Shown here in pieces: positions 53,388-64,000 of a stretch of 64,000 nucleotides of DNA. The translations under genes and the position numbers were made by a program. Position 1 is the stretch's first letter. Each line of letters starts with the position of its first letter. The stretch covers positions 8,745,719 to 8,809,718 of the forward strand of contig NC_089855.1 of NCBI RefSeq assembly GCF_036373705.1, written 5' to 3'. This stretch comes from Amia ocellicauda (Eukaryota > Chordata > Actinopteri > Amiiformes > Amiidae). The notes beneath the pieces are model-generated. The model saw nothing but the letters and a program-made list of their open reading frames with translations. It ran no database searches and was not told where the DNA came from.

Positions 53388-53747
53388 GTTTTATAACCAT
53401 ACAATATGTATCTGTGTGCATGTGTGTTTATGTATATATATTGTGTAAACCTCTATAGGCTGTGACTCGGCTCACGCTCGGCTACTCGTAGATTTGTAAC
53501 GCCAGGTCAGAATACAAAATAAATACACAGAAAAGCAACATAGGCAGATGGCACTGACCTACACTATCTTACCCGCCTATAGATGTAAAGCTCCCCGATT
53601 ATTCCCTGAATTCCTCAATCCAGTCCCTCTTTCCCTTGACCTGTCCCTGAGCCACAATGCCTAAAACCTGTGCTGGACCCACTGCACATCGACTGGCGAC
53701 GCACTGCTTGTGTGCTGCTGGTTGCGTGTGAGTAGAACGTAGCACTA

Positions 53748-54553
53748 GAACATAAGAAAGTGTCCAATCGGGGTCATTCGGCCCATCCTACTTGTTTGGT
53801 GTCCATTAATAACTAAGTGATCCAAGGATCCTATCCAGTCTGTTTTTGAATGTTCCCAAATTGTCTCTTCAGCCACATCGCTGGGGAGTTTGTTCAGATT
53901 GTGACGCCTCTCTGTGTGAAGAAGTGTCTCCTGTTTTCTGTCTTGAATGCCTTGAAGCCCAATTTCCATTTGTGTCCCCGGGTGCGTGTGTCCCTGCTGA
54001 TCTGGAAAAGCTCCTCTGGTTTGATGTGGTCGATGCCTTTCATGATCTTGAAGACTTGAATCAAGTCCCCACGTAGTCTCCTCTGTTCCAGGGTGAAAAG
54101 GTTCAGGTCCTCAGTCTCTCAGTAGGACATTCCCTTCAGACCTGGAATAAGTCTGGTTGCTCTCCTCTGAACTGCCTCTAGAGCAGCGATATCTTTCTTG
54201 AAGTGTGGAGCCCAGAACTGTCCACAGTATCCAGATGAGCTCTAACTAGTGCATCGTACAGTCTGCACATCACTGCCCTTGTTCTCAATTCTGCACTTTT
54301 GACAATATACCCTAACATCCTGTTTGCCTTTTTTATTGCTTCCCCACACTGTTTGTATGGAGAAAGTGAGGAGTCCACATAGACTCCTAGGTCTTTCTCA
54401 TGCGTTACTTCATCTAGTTCTATTCCTCCCATAGTGTAATTATAGTGGACATTTTTGTTACCTGCATGTATTACCTTGCACTTGTCCACATTGAATTTCA
54501 TCTGCCAGATGTCGGCCCACAACTCAATATCATCTAAGTCCCTTTGAATAGCC
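53748..54553 (-). mobile_element. LINE fragment, copy 3 (longest), jockey-superfamily CR1/L2-like
   Basis: On the minus strand an open frame from about 54552 to 54178 encodes the C-terminal part of a non-LTR reverse transcriptase: a DLDDIELWADIWQMKFNVDK segment, then KVIHAG, KDLGVYVDSSLSP and KKANRMLGYI, all familiar from jockey-superfamily elements. The remainder to 53748 matches copies 1, 2 and 4 but contains stops and small deletions. It is 5'-truncated at about 54553, next to a TG tract. It sits between the MTERF3 polyadenylation signal and the CpG-rich start region of the next gene. Confidence 0.9.
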
Positions 54554-54559
54554 TGTGTG

Positions 54560-55240
54560 TGTGTAAGTAAGCAAGCGCTGTGTGAGGACTGCGGCGGCAC
54601 TAGGACCCGGATGCTGTGTGTGGCGCAGCTGCAGTGTGGACTGACTTCAATGCGCAGCGCTGCCTCGGGTCAGGTAAGCGCGGGGGCTCGTTAAACACGA
54701 CAGACACACGCAAATGCAGCTCGACACAGAGGTGTGTCAGAGCAGGCCTGCAGACTGGCAGCTGCGCGGGCCACAGGGCAGTTCAAGTCTCGGGGTGTGT
54801 GGACGCGGTGCAGCGGAGCCTCTGCGGTGAGATGCAGCTCCGACTACCGCCTGGCCGGGTCAGCAGTGCCGCAGCAATGCACAATACCTTAACACTGCAT
54901 GCTCTTCCCAGTGCCGCTGTGATTAAACGCGTGTCTACAGGGTAGAAACGTGTCCTGCGCCCCCCGGTGCAGCACAAGCTCAAAGGCAGCCGCAATGAAC
55001 GTGTCCAGTGTCTGAGCGACATTGTTGCGGACGCTGCGGGGCTGATGCTCAGAGAAGCGGGTTACTGCTCTGAGGAAGCGGTGTGTGCGGCTGCGGGCAG
55101 ATAATAAGCCAATGAAATGCGCACCGGCGAGGCCATCCGTGGTGCTGTGTTACTGCCTGCCTGCCTGCCTGCCTGCGCGGAGGCTCTGCTGTGTCCATCG
55201 CAGTGACATTAGTCCACACGGATCTTGAGATCTTCACGCT
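54560..55240 (+). promoter_or_regulatory. CpG-rich segment, candidate promoter and 5' non-coding exon of the glutaredoxin-DEP-DUF547 gene
   Basis: This segment is richer in G+C and CpG than the flanks and lies upstream of the gene whose first coding exon begins right after a splice acceptor (56457). That acceptor implies at least one upstream exon, and this is the best candidate location. No exon boundaries can be fixed from sequence alone. A short CTGC/CCTG repeat lies at about 55157-55178. Confidence 0.4.
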
Positions 55241-56465
55241 TTGTGCAAGGTTAGTATGAAACGTGACCGTTATTATAGACGTGGGTGTCTTATGTATGCT
55301 TTCTTTCTTTTTGTTATTTGCTGTTTGTAACCCTTCTCCTGGAGCAGGATCGTGTTGCTGGCTCTCTGTGTTGTAACCCTGCAAAAGGAGATGTATGACC
55401 AAGCATTTTCATAGCTCAGAGCAGGCTGTTGAAATGTCATTGCACTGGACTGCTTCATGCATGTGGCTCCTGGGTAATTCCTTTGATTGACTTATGTCTA
55501 ATGTGATTTGGCTTGTAAACCGAGACATGCACAGAGGGACATGACTGTAATGGTATTTAAATAATAATCCAGCCTCTGTTAGTTTCTAATACACGGCATG
55601 TTGGCTGTTTTGTGTGCAGATGTACCCATAGCAGAGAGAGTGACTGTGTGACTTTGTGTGACTCCTTCAGTACAACTACATCCAGGACTGAAAGGGAAAA
55701 GCGTTCCTCATGCAGAGGGATGTACAGAGCAAAGCGCCAGATCTGGTCCAGGAAGGAGCTACTGGCTGAGTCCTAATTAGGCTAATGAGGATCACAGCCC
55801 TTCAGACAGACGGGTGATGAGCGGCCAGCTCTCCTCTCTCTGTTGAGTTCCTGGAAGCCTAGACTGTCCGTGGCTTTGTGCTCGGTGTGCCAGAGTTACT
55901 CTGAGGTTCACTGATAATATTGTTTCAGGACGTTGAACAGGTTGAGGGAAGTGGATGTGAGTCACAAATACTTAGAAGGCCCGCTGGTAGAATATACTCC
56001 TCTTTGATTGTCATGTACAAGTGTGTGCTTGTAGTTCGACCTGTAAGTGCTGCTTTAGTGTAGGGCCACATTGATGCTCATTTAACAAAGGAAGGGAAAA
56101 AAGTCTGCTACTGCATTTTGTTGCTCTGCTCCAAGACAGCTGACTACAGACACAAAGCTGAGGATGGATGAGACACTCATAGTTCGGAAAATAAAAACTT
56201 TTTGGTTGTTTTCTCTTTGGTTTTAAGATGTTTTGTATCTGTTGTTGATCTGCTACAGAAAGCTGCTATGACTTCATGTTGTGTCTGGAATGGGTTCCTA
56301 AATGTCAGGTGGATAGTGACGTTGCAACCTCTTGCATCTTACAAACGTCACAAGATATCAGACGTGAGGTTGGCAAAGCCTTGGGTACCGGCATTTGCTA
56401 AATAATGATACATACTCATTAACTGAGACAGCGTTTGGTCTGTGTCCTTGTCTGCAGCCTGTGAA

Positions 56466-59400
56466 ATGGACGGGGAGGTGGGCAGAGCGGGGAGCGGGGG
56501 GCCGGCGGGGCGGGTGACGGTGTACTCCGTGCCGGGCTGCCCCCACTGCCGGCAGGCCAGTGCACGGCTGCGGGAGCTGGGCCTGCCGCTCTGCGAGGTG
56601 GACCTGGACCGGAACGCCGAGCTGCGGCCGCGCGTCCAGGAGCTGACCGGCCACGGCGCCGTGCCACAGATCTTCTTCAACGGCGTGCACGTGGGGGGCA
56701 ACGAGGACCTGCTAGCGCTGGTGAGTGAGTGAGTGTGTCATGTTTAAAAGGGATGATAGCATCAAGGTTATTTTGTCGTCGTCATAGTGGTTATCAGACT
56801 TCTTATAGTAGTCATCACCATCGTCAACACATTGTAGAAATGGCCGTTACTCAACACCTGTTACTCAGAGAGCAGCGCGTCTTTCATGACGGAGATCATG
56901 ATCACTCCACGCGCGTTGGTGCACAAGGTCTTCTCATAAATGGGCTGTTTGTGTTCCTGAAAGCAGCAGTTGTTTCCCGGACTGTTTTATCTCCCCATGG
57001 TGCATGTGACCGGGGAACAGGGCTAAGACAGAGTAAATAACCACCATGAGCAAGGCACCAAATCCTCTTGTCATTGGCCAGGCCCCCGAGGAGCTGCAGA
57101 GACTGGTGCGCATGGTGAGGGACAAGCCTGTGCCGCTGGACGTCCTCCCGCTGCCCGGGGAGGAGCCGGAGGAAGGGGAACCCCGGGATGGAGGTCTGTA
57201 TCCAAGGTCGCTGTGGTCACGGGAGAGGCTGTGGTTCAAATCGAGTCCCGGGACAAAACTTCTCCGTCTCGGTTATGTTTCATTTTGCCCGTCTGTCCAT
57301 ATCTCTTCAAGATCGATGTATGTATAAAATGTCGAGTGACACGATCCGCCGTGACGGTGGTTTTAAGGCGCTCTATTCTCTCTCGATGAGAAGACGCATT
57401 AGAACATATTTATTTGAGTAATCATTTCAGGAACCGTGAACTATATAGAGGGCTCTTCTGATGCAATTTAATGCAGAACCAAGTAAGCAAATAGGACTTC
57501 TAAGAAGTCAGCTGGTGGAGCTTATCGGCTTCCCTGGTAGTTAAGTTCTTTCGGCCTCAGAGTTTTGAGAGAGATACAGTTACAGTTATTCCTCGTTTTC
57601 TGGAAGGAAAGTCTCAGTTTTTAATCCCCTCGGTGCTGCATCGTTTTACAGTGATTCATCCACTCAGGAATTCATCCTTTAGATTTCCCTGTCTCACTCA
57701 CGGCAGAAGCAGGTGACAACAGAGCTGGAAGGGTCAGCTGTACGTCTGATTTCGAGAGCGGCGGTGGGTCGCCTCGCCCTTCAAAGCCACACCTCGTCTG
57801 CTTCCACAGAGTTTGAGTGTGAGAGGGATGATTTTGCCGACATGATTGTGGGGTTCAAGCGCAGTGGGGTGATCGGACGCCACAGACGAGGGCTGAGAGA
57901 GTGGCAGCACGCCGTCACTGGGGAGCAGCTGGTCCACTGGCTGCAGAGGGGCCAGGGGCTGGGTGAGTTTGTGTTGTTGTATTTTAGGTTTGGGCTCTGG
58001 GGACTAGACTTGAGAGATGCTTTCTTGAATGCGTCTGTCCGGTAAATCAGTCTTTCTTCTAATGAGACAGGAGTGGAAAAGAGGGCCTGTTATCCTGTCA
58101 TCACAGACGGGTTTCCTCAGCTAAATCATTTACGTGTGGAGTTCTGTGGGCTTTCAGGTCTGTCTTGTGGGCAATGGCTGTCAATCTGCTTGAGTCTATT
58201 TGTACCCAAAGGTGTTTACAGCTGCAAGGAAGAAAAGCAGAGGGTTGCCCTGGATAAGGGTGTCGGCTAAGAAATATAATAATAATAATCAAAAAATTTC
58301 TGCAGCTTTGTCCTGTTAAGCGTTGGCTCGTTTTGCCTGCGAAACGCTAACGACTCTCGCTTGAATCCTCTAGACAGGAGTGAAGCCCTCGAAACCGCAA
58401 AGAGTTTAATGGAGAGGAGGTTTTTTAACCCTGTGTCTGGGACGGGGCAGTTTGAAGAGAATAGCACCCTGTACAGATTAGTGGAGCACCCTCGCTTCTC
58501 GCTGAATGCCGGGGAGACGGCCGAGTGCAGTCCTGTCATGGGTATGTAGCCAAACGCACACAAGACATGGAGTGAATGACTGAGCCGCCTGAAACAGAGC
58601 TCTTTCGGCTTAATTATTCATGCCGTGTACACAAGATACCTCCCTGTGAAACTAGACACTCTTTCAGAAGGTCATCCAATCCCCACACATCAAATTAGCA
58701 GGTACATCACAGCTGCGATATATCCATGTAGGAGTTTATATAGCCACTAAAATCCCCCAGAATGCTTTGCAGAAACAACTAACCAAACTGTCAGTTGTGC
58801 ACTACTAATGTGTTGAAGCTCTGAAGACCTGGTGTTTGACTCGCATCTCGGTGGCGGGATCTGGGCTTCTTGTGTGTTTGGCTTTGGGATCGGCTTCTTC
58901 CTCGCTCTTCTGCTGTGGCTCTGGTGTTGGGTGTATCGTGCTTTGGGGCTAAAGGAATCTGGTCAGTGGTTATCTGCAAAACCGGTGGGTTTCCAAACCC
59001 TCCTCTGTGAGATATTCCTAACCGCTGCATGTGATGTCTCTGTGCTGGGCCTGGCAGGGCCTTCTTGAGCAGCTGCTTCACTTGAGGACCAAAACACCTC
59101 TGTGATGCTTCTCCTGCTCTGCTCTCAAGTACCTTCAGGGTTTTGTGTCTCTATTCTGTCAGAGTGAGGAGATAACAGACCTTTCTGCTCCTAAAACCGC
59201 AGATTCCCAGCTGCAGTGTCTCGCTTGCACGCGTCTCTTCGAATTAATTTTTCACAAGTGTCAACTCAAATCGGCGTGCGCTTCAGGGCGGGTGTCTCGC
59301 ACAGCTGCTCCTCAGAGGGGATGGGGAGGAACAACACAGTTTGCGGATTTCTGCGTAAAATAAACTGTCACACTGATATAGGTCACCCAGTGACTTTGAG

Positions 59401-61037
59401 CATGACGCACAAAATAATAAGGGAAACCAGTGGATTTTAAAGTTGTTGTTTCTTTCCCTCTGAACGTAAACCTCTCAATGTCTCACACTGTTTCTCTGCC
59501 AACTCACGAACCCTTCCTTGTGTTCAGCTGCTGAACTCTCCGAAGCCCTGAGGCATCTGATCCTGAAACTGTACGCTGAGCACCTCTCCCCGGACGGCAA
59601 GGTAATCCACTCTGCCGTTGGGCTTTCTCTGACGTCTTCACTTCCCCGCACGGATGTAGACCCGGTTGACCGCTGTGACGTTCCTCTCCCCCCAGTCTGT
59701 GGATTACAAGGCCATGTCCCAGAGCCCGTCCTTCCAGAGGTACTGCGATCTGGCTGTGCAGCTGCAGCGGGTGGAGCTGCACGCTCTGAGCCGCGAGGAG
59801 AAGCTGGCCTTCTTCATCAACATCTACAACGTGCTGGTCATCCACGGGCACCTGCGCCTCGGATCCCCGCAGAACGTGTGGCAGCGCTACCGGGTAGGCG
59901 GGGCATTGAGGGGGCGGCTTGTCTTTTGTGCATATAGCTGGATCTCCAGTGCTTGCAGTCTTACACAGAGTTGGTTAAAGACGGACATGTCCACTATGAT
60001 GCAGTCCACCTTCATGTCTCGTTTCTTTTCACTCTGGGTTTTGTTCTCCAGTTCTTCAACTACGTGAGCTACCTGATCGGCGGCGCCGTGTTCACCCTGC
60101 AGGACATCGAGAACGGGGTGCTGCGGGGCAACAGGAAGGGCGTGGCGCAGCTGATGAAGCCCTTCTCCAAGAGTGACCCGCGTCTCCAGGTCGCCCTCCC
60201 CAACGCAGAGCCTCTCGTTCACTTTGCCTTGAACTGCGGAGCAAAGGGCTGCCCCCCCATTAAGACCTACACAGCCAAGGTATGTCCTGCCGATACACGC
60301 TGACGTGATGATGGAAATAGTTTGACGCAGTCCTGAATGTGTTTATTCTTGCCAACCAAGTCAGAGCCAAAATATATACCTTCTCTCATGTAGGTGTTTT
60401 AGTTTTCCCAAGAGTTTTGGTCATGGTTTCCCTGTGGAATTGCAGTTTGTTTACAATGTTTTTTACGTAAACAGTTAAGAGGAAGCATGTACAGCATTTT
60501 ATTTTGACCCTGGAAACCGCGATTATCTGCACGGCTGAAGTCGGGCGACAGATATCAGTGTGTCGAAACACGTGACCCGACCAGTCTGCCGCTCCGCTGC
60601 AGGACATCGACCGGCAGCTGCGCACGGCGGCTGAGGCCTTCCTGGAGAACGACAGCGCCTGCAGGGTGGACCGGGCGAAGGGAGAGGTGCGGCTCAGCCA
60701 GATCTTCAAGTGGTACAAGGTGGACTTCGGGGACACGGACGAGAAGGTGCGTTGCTGTGGCTCGCGCTCGCGGAATAAGAACAGGAAGTGGGTGAGCCGG
60801 GGGACCAGGCTAGGGCAGGAAGTGGGGCGTAGAGGCACACAGGGAGCTGGGGGCTACAGCTGAGCCCTCGTTTTATTGTTGTAATATACCGATTATTTTT
60901 TCCCACAGCTACTGAACTGGATATTAAACCACATGGGGGACTCTCCCAAGAAGTCCAGCCTGGAGGAGGTCTTGAACGCCCCCTGCTACAAAGTGCTCTA
61001 CATGCCTTACGACTGGTCCCCTAACACTACAGACTGA
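56466..61037 (+). CDS. Glutaredoxin-DEP-DUF547 domain protein, nine coding exons, 486 aa
   Basis: Coding exons are 56466-56720, 57082-57193, 57810-57962, 58374-58541, 59528-59601, 59696-59893, 60052-60279, 60603-60746 and 60909-61037; all are GT..AG with matching phases. Residues about 16-85 are a glutaredoxin domain: CPHC at 25-28, the AVPQIF cis-proline motif and the HVGGNEDL glutathione-binding loop. Residues about 123-205 are a DEP domain (FADMIVGFKRSGVIGRH, then QLVHWLQRG and LMERRFFNPVSG). Residues about 280-400 are DUF547, with EKLAFFINIYNVLVIHG and a conserved cysteine pair in NCGAKGCPPI (C382, C387). Glutaredoxins use glutathione to reduce disulfides or to hold Fe-S clusters; DEP domains often bind membranes or GPCR-linked partners; DUF547 has no known function. 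The ATG lies 9 bp into its exon with a good context (purine at -3, G at +4). No signal or transmembrane segment is seen. The same architecture is known in fishes, invertebrates and plants; I give no symbol because I do not reliably recall one. Confidence 0.92.
58225..58292 (+). mobile_element. SINE/L2-type 3' tail in intron 3
   Basis: The sequence CTGGATAAGGGTGTCGGCTAA followed by an (AAT)n-type tail is the 3' end found in many fish SINEs and their partner LINEs (the GGATAAnnGYGTCTGCTAA tail). The 5' part of the element is not recognisable. It lies in the intron 57963-58373 of the glutaredoxin-DEP-DUF547 gene. Confidence 0.6.
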
Positions 61038-61557
61038 AGGCCCTCGGGGCCGGGCTGTGGGTGCCAGGAGTGGGCATAGGCAAATGTGGTGCATTGTGGG
61101 TACTAGGCCTCCCTGTCAAGCACATCTGGGCAGTGCTGAGAGAGCGGGGGGGCTCCCAGGACTACCAGCAACTGCCCACACAAGCCATAGAGACTCTTCA
61201 ACCTGCACAGCAAAAACTAGCATCTCCTGCAGTCGGGCTATGCGGCAGCTTGTTTTATACTGAGGGGTCAAGGTCTACTGTGTCTGTAATGTGTGCTTAT
61301 TTGTGTTACTGTTTTGGTTGGAGTGAGGGAATCTGTTTTAAGGTGAAATATTATATTTTTCCATCCAGGTGAAGACTTGAAGGCGTTAGGAAGCTAAATG
61401 GCTGGCAGGGGTTTCCTGGCACTCGAGGGTTCTTCTCTCCAACCAGCACCCACTCACTGCACTTCTTTACATTGCATTTAAAGATGCACCCGTGGCTGGC
61501 ATGCCCCCCCAACAATACGTCTCCAAATCTAATTCTTAAACTGTTCACAGACGTTTG

Positions 61558-61636
61558 TTTGGCTAGCTGGGCAGAGCGTTAGAAACCCCCCTTTGTTAAT
61601 ACAGGTGTCTGAGTTTCAATCCCTCCTATCGTGACA
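61558..61636 (+). mobile_element. tRNA-like remnant, probably the head of a decayed SINE
   Basis: The A-box-like part (TAGCTGGGCAGAGCGTTAG) and the B-box-like part (GAGTTTCAATCCCTCC, 8 of 11 positions of GGTTCGAATCC) lie at the spacing of a tRNA gene, followed by the CTATNGTGACA-type flank common in tRNA-derived fish SINEs. A functional tRNA is unlikely because the acceptor stem does not pair. Confidence 0.55.
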
Positions 61637-61657
61637 TCTGTGCTTCGTAGTTCTGAT

Positions 61658-61891
61658 ATAAGAACATAAGAAAGTGTCCAGTCGAGAGGAGCCTATTCGC
61701 CCCATCGTGCTCGTTTGGTGTCCATTAATAACTAAGTGATCAAGGATCCTATCCAGTCTGTTTTTGAATGTTCCCAAATTGTCTCTTCAGCCACATCGCT
61801 GGGGAGTTTGTTCAGATTGTGACGCCTCTCTGTGTGAAGAAGTGTCTCCTGTTTTCTGTCTTGAATGCCTTGAAGCCCAATTTCCATTTGT
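61658..61891 (-). mobile_element. LINE fragment, copy 4 (3' end only)
   Basis: Nearly identical to the left part of copies 1 and 3 up to 61891, where similarity ends abruptly. It is therefore a strongly 5'-truncated insertion of about 230 bp in minus orientation. Confidence 0.85.
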
Positions 61892-62358
61892 ATCTCCCCT
61901 ACTGCCGGCCAGTTCTTTTAAGCAGTGTATGCACTGTGTTCGTCAATGTTTGGGAGACAGACCCAAAAAGCTAGCTGTAGTAAACTGTATTTATTTATTG
62001 ATTCCAACCTGGATTAAATAGTAGGAGTTTGCAGACTTCGGTGTTTCTCAAAAACCTGTATGCAGTCCTGGTATGGTTGCTTTAAAACTATATTGGATTT
62101 GAGTTAATCAGATGGAACTCAAAGCAGCACATGATTGGAAAGCAGCAGTTCACAGACCAGCATCAAGACTCCTCCTGGTCGTACTTCAGGGTGTTTGATT
62201 TTATTATATTTTCCTTTTCTTCCTCCCGGTAGTCTTGATAGCATTCTGTAGATATTAAAACCTCCGTAGAGCCTGATGGGGAGAAAAAACATTGCACATT
62301 ATAAAACCTTTTTTGACTGAGCTATGCAGGATATTTGATAGTCCTTGTTTTTATGTAA

Positions 62359-62364
62359 AATAAA
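62359..62364 (+). terminator. Candidate polyadenylation signal of the glutaredoxin-DEP-DUF547 gene
   Basis: AATAAA about 1.3 kb after the stop codon. An ATTAAA at 62013-62018 is an alternative. Either choice would put LINE copy 4 inside the 3' UTR. Confidence 0.35.
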
Positions 62365-63144
62365 CCTATCGATAGCATGAGAAAAATCTATATTTACTCT
62401 GATATTTTCTGTATGTACTGTAATATTTGGAACCAGGTACCTCGCATGGCTACAAGCACAGGAAAGGCTTGGTTTGTTCCGTGGGCAGCGTGTGATTAAT
62501 AATGAGTACTGTAGCATAAACACACCTGTTATTCTGCTTTGAGTTGTTAATTCATGGACTCCAGTTGCCTTCCTCTTCCCTGTGTCCGTGTCCCTTTTGC
62601 AGTCAGCGGTGTGGCCCCGTTCCTGGAGAGCTGCAGTGCCTCGTATTTACGGGCCAGCTGCAGTGGGCAGTGTTCCAGCGCTGGGGGAGCGTGTGAACTT
62701 GTCCCGTTAGGATCGGCTATGTGCATCACGAGGTCCTCCGTGGCTCGGCTGGCACTGAACCCAGAAGACTCCGGGCCGAGGGCAGCGGACGGCCGCCCCG
62801 GTCAAGCATTTTTAATAAACTGAGACGTCCCTACAGGCTGGGAAGTGTGAGCACGTGCAGAACCCTCTGAAGATCAGTCGGACCTGTGCTTAGAACGCAA
62901 GAGCAGTATGGTCTGGTGTGGACCACTGGGAAGGGTTGTACTTAAAGAAACAAACAAAAAAGCAACACACAAAACAACCCCCAAGTGGACTTTGCTTCTC
63001 TGGGGTGTGAACTTCATTCCAAGCTCTCCTAGTGGGCCTGTCTGCTTAGGAATGCATTGGAGAGCATCGTGCCGTATCCCCCGGGGTCTGTCTGAGCTCC
63101 CGGCCGACTGGTTCTGTCCCCACTTGAAAGCTGGACATCCGGTC

Positions 63145-63164
63145 TTTTTTTTTTTTTTTTTTTG
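63145..63164. repeat. T homopolymer
   Basis: Run of about 20 T, equivalent to a poly(A) tail on the minus strand; it might mark a processed insertion, but no source is recognised. Confidence 0.9.
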
Positions 63165-64000
63165 CATGTGACTGAATTCAGCTTCACATTGGAAGTGAGA
63201 ACAGTTCCAGGCTCTTTCCTGGTGGAGACCATGTGTGGTGATGCTCCGCTCTCCCAGCCTCCTTCCCCCGTGGCGGGTGGCGTCTCCCAGGGCCTCTGGA
63301 CACCCATACAGCCCAAACCACAAAGAAACGCATCCTGCACATAGGTTTCATGGATACACTGCGATTCGCCAAAAATAGAACCCACCAATACATCTTGTCA
63401 ACATAGAGGATGTCAATTTTAAAGTATAAGAACGTATGTGTAAAGTTTAAACCATGACCTATGTTTTAGGTATATCGATATGTCAATGTGTGCCAGAAAT
63501 TGATTTAAATAGACATTATAGACACACGTATGTTAAAATCTATACCTTTAGATTTCCAGAGGTTTCAATATGTGACTATTTGTGCAGAAAGGCCATCTAT
63601 TTGTGAAATGTTCTCTCAGGATGTGTCTTTATATTCCTCTCGCATGGGAATGCAGGTCCAGGGGCCGGTAAGGGAAGGCAGTCTTATTTAACAGTGTCTG
63701 TTGACGGTGCATGTATGTCTTACAATCGTCTGTGTTCACTGCATGTTCAATGGTATGGTGATGATTTGAGGACTAGATCGAACCCAAACCCTCTTAGGAT
63801 GTCACTCAGCCTGTTCCCAGATAGTGCCTTTGAAACAACCCTGCATGACAGTGAATACCTCGTTAACATTAGCCCCTCTTTAGGAACAATTAGAAACGAT
63901 TGCATAGTTTTCCCTGTGTGTCTGTGATTTGCATAGGAACCTTAATTGTGTTTTTTGATCCCACGCATTTTCCCTCCCTGCGGTTATATAACCGAGCCGA

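Larger units (their letters stand above)
61038..64000. other. 3' flank of the glutaredoxin-DEP-DUF547 gene; no further clear gene
   Basis: Contains the probable 3' UTR, a tRNA-like remnant (61558-61636), a LINE 3' fragment (61658-61891), a candidate polyadenylation signal (62359-62364), a T homopolymer (63145-63164) and otherwise unremarkable DNA. A minus-strand open frame at 62547-62805 is protein-like in places but not recognised. Confidence 0.5.

Noticed and set aside
54956-54973. CTCF-like match on the minus strand in the CpG-rich segment
   Set aside because: Two core positions differ and the surrounding sequence is generally GC-rich, so a chance match is likely.
57195-57250. B-box-like sequence (GGTTCAAATCG) just after the exon 2 donor of the glutaredoxin-DEP-DUF547 gene
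   Set aside because: No A box at the right spacing and no tRNA fold; too weak to call a SINE.

Overview
This is vertebrate nuclear DNA, most likely from a ray-finned fish. Three intron-containing genes with GT..AG boundaries, long non-coding stretches rich in microsatellites, 5'-truncated LINE copies, a MITE-like element and tRNA-derived SINE remnants all fit. I lean towards a non-teleost or early-branching teleost fish because of the look of the LINE and SINE families, but that is an impression and not a test. There is no bacterial, viral, CRISPR or rRNA content, and I see no intact tRNA gene.

Layout. (1) 1 to about 46.8 kb is a gene desert. I found no convincing exon on either strand. It holds microsatellites, two LINE fragments (about 9.8-10.4 kb and 32.35-32.86 kb), an inverted-repeat element of about 356 bp at 42.65-43.01 kb, a nearly perfect 91-nt hairpin at 4.73-4.82 kb, a perfect 16-bp inverted repeat carrying POU-like cores at 26.73-26.79 kb, and several motif-dense stretches that look like regulatory DNA. 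Two CTCF-like motifs at 43.4 and 44.65 kb, in the same orientation, lie between the desert and the genes. (2) 47.2-49.2 kb, minus strand: a three-exon homologue of human C3orf38 (DUF4518), 299 aa. (3) 49.7-53.25 kb, plus strand: a seven-exon MTERF3 (mTERF family, mitochondrial), 420 aa. The two genes are head to head, with about 0.5 kb between start codons containing inverted CCAAT boxes and NRF1-like motifs. (4) 53.75-54.55 kb: a LINE fragment, followed by a CpG-rich segment. (5) 56.47-61.04 kb, plus strand: a nine-coding-exon gene for a glutaredoxin-DEP-DUF547 protein, 486 aa. (6) 61-64 kb: its 3' flank, with a tRNA-like SINE remnant, a fourth LINE fragment and otherwise unremarkable DNA.

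How the parts fit. MTERF3 acts on mitochondrial transcription and ribosome assembly, and NRF1-like motifs in its promoter suit a nuclear gene for a mitochondrial protein. C3orf38 is poorly understood. The glutaredoxin-DEP-DUF547 protein is an uncharacterised redox/adaptor-like architecture and the least understood coding gene here. In human, C3orf38 borders a long gene desert leading to EPHA3; the desert downstream of C3orf38 here may be the matching interval, which is an inference to be tested by synteny. All exon coordinates were derived by hand from splice sites and reading-frame continuity.
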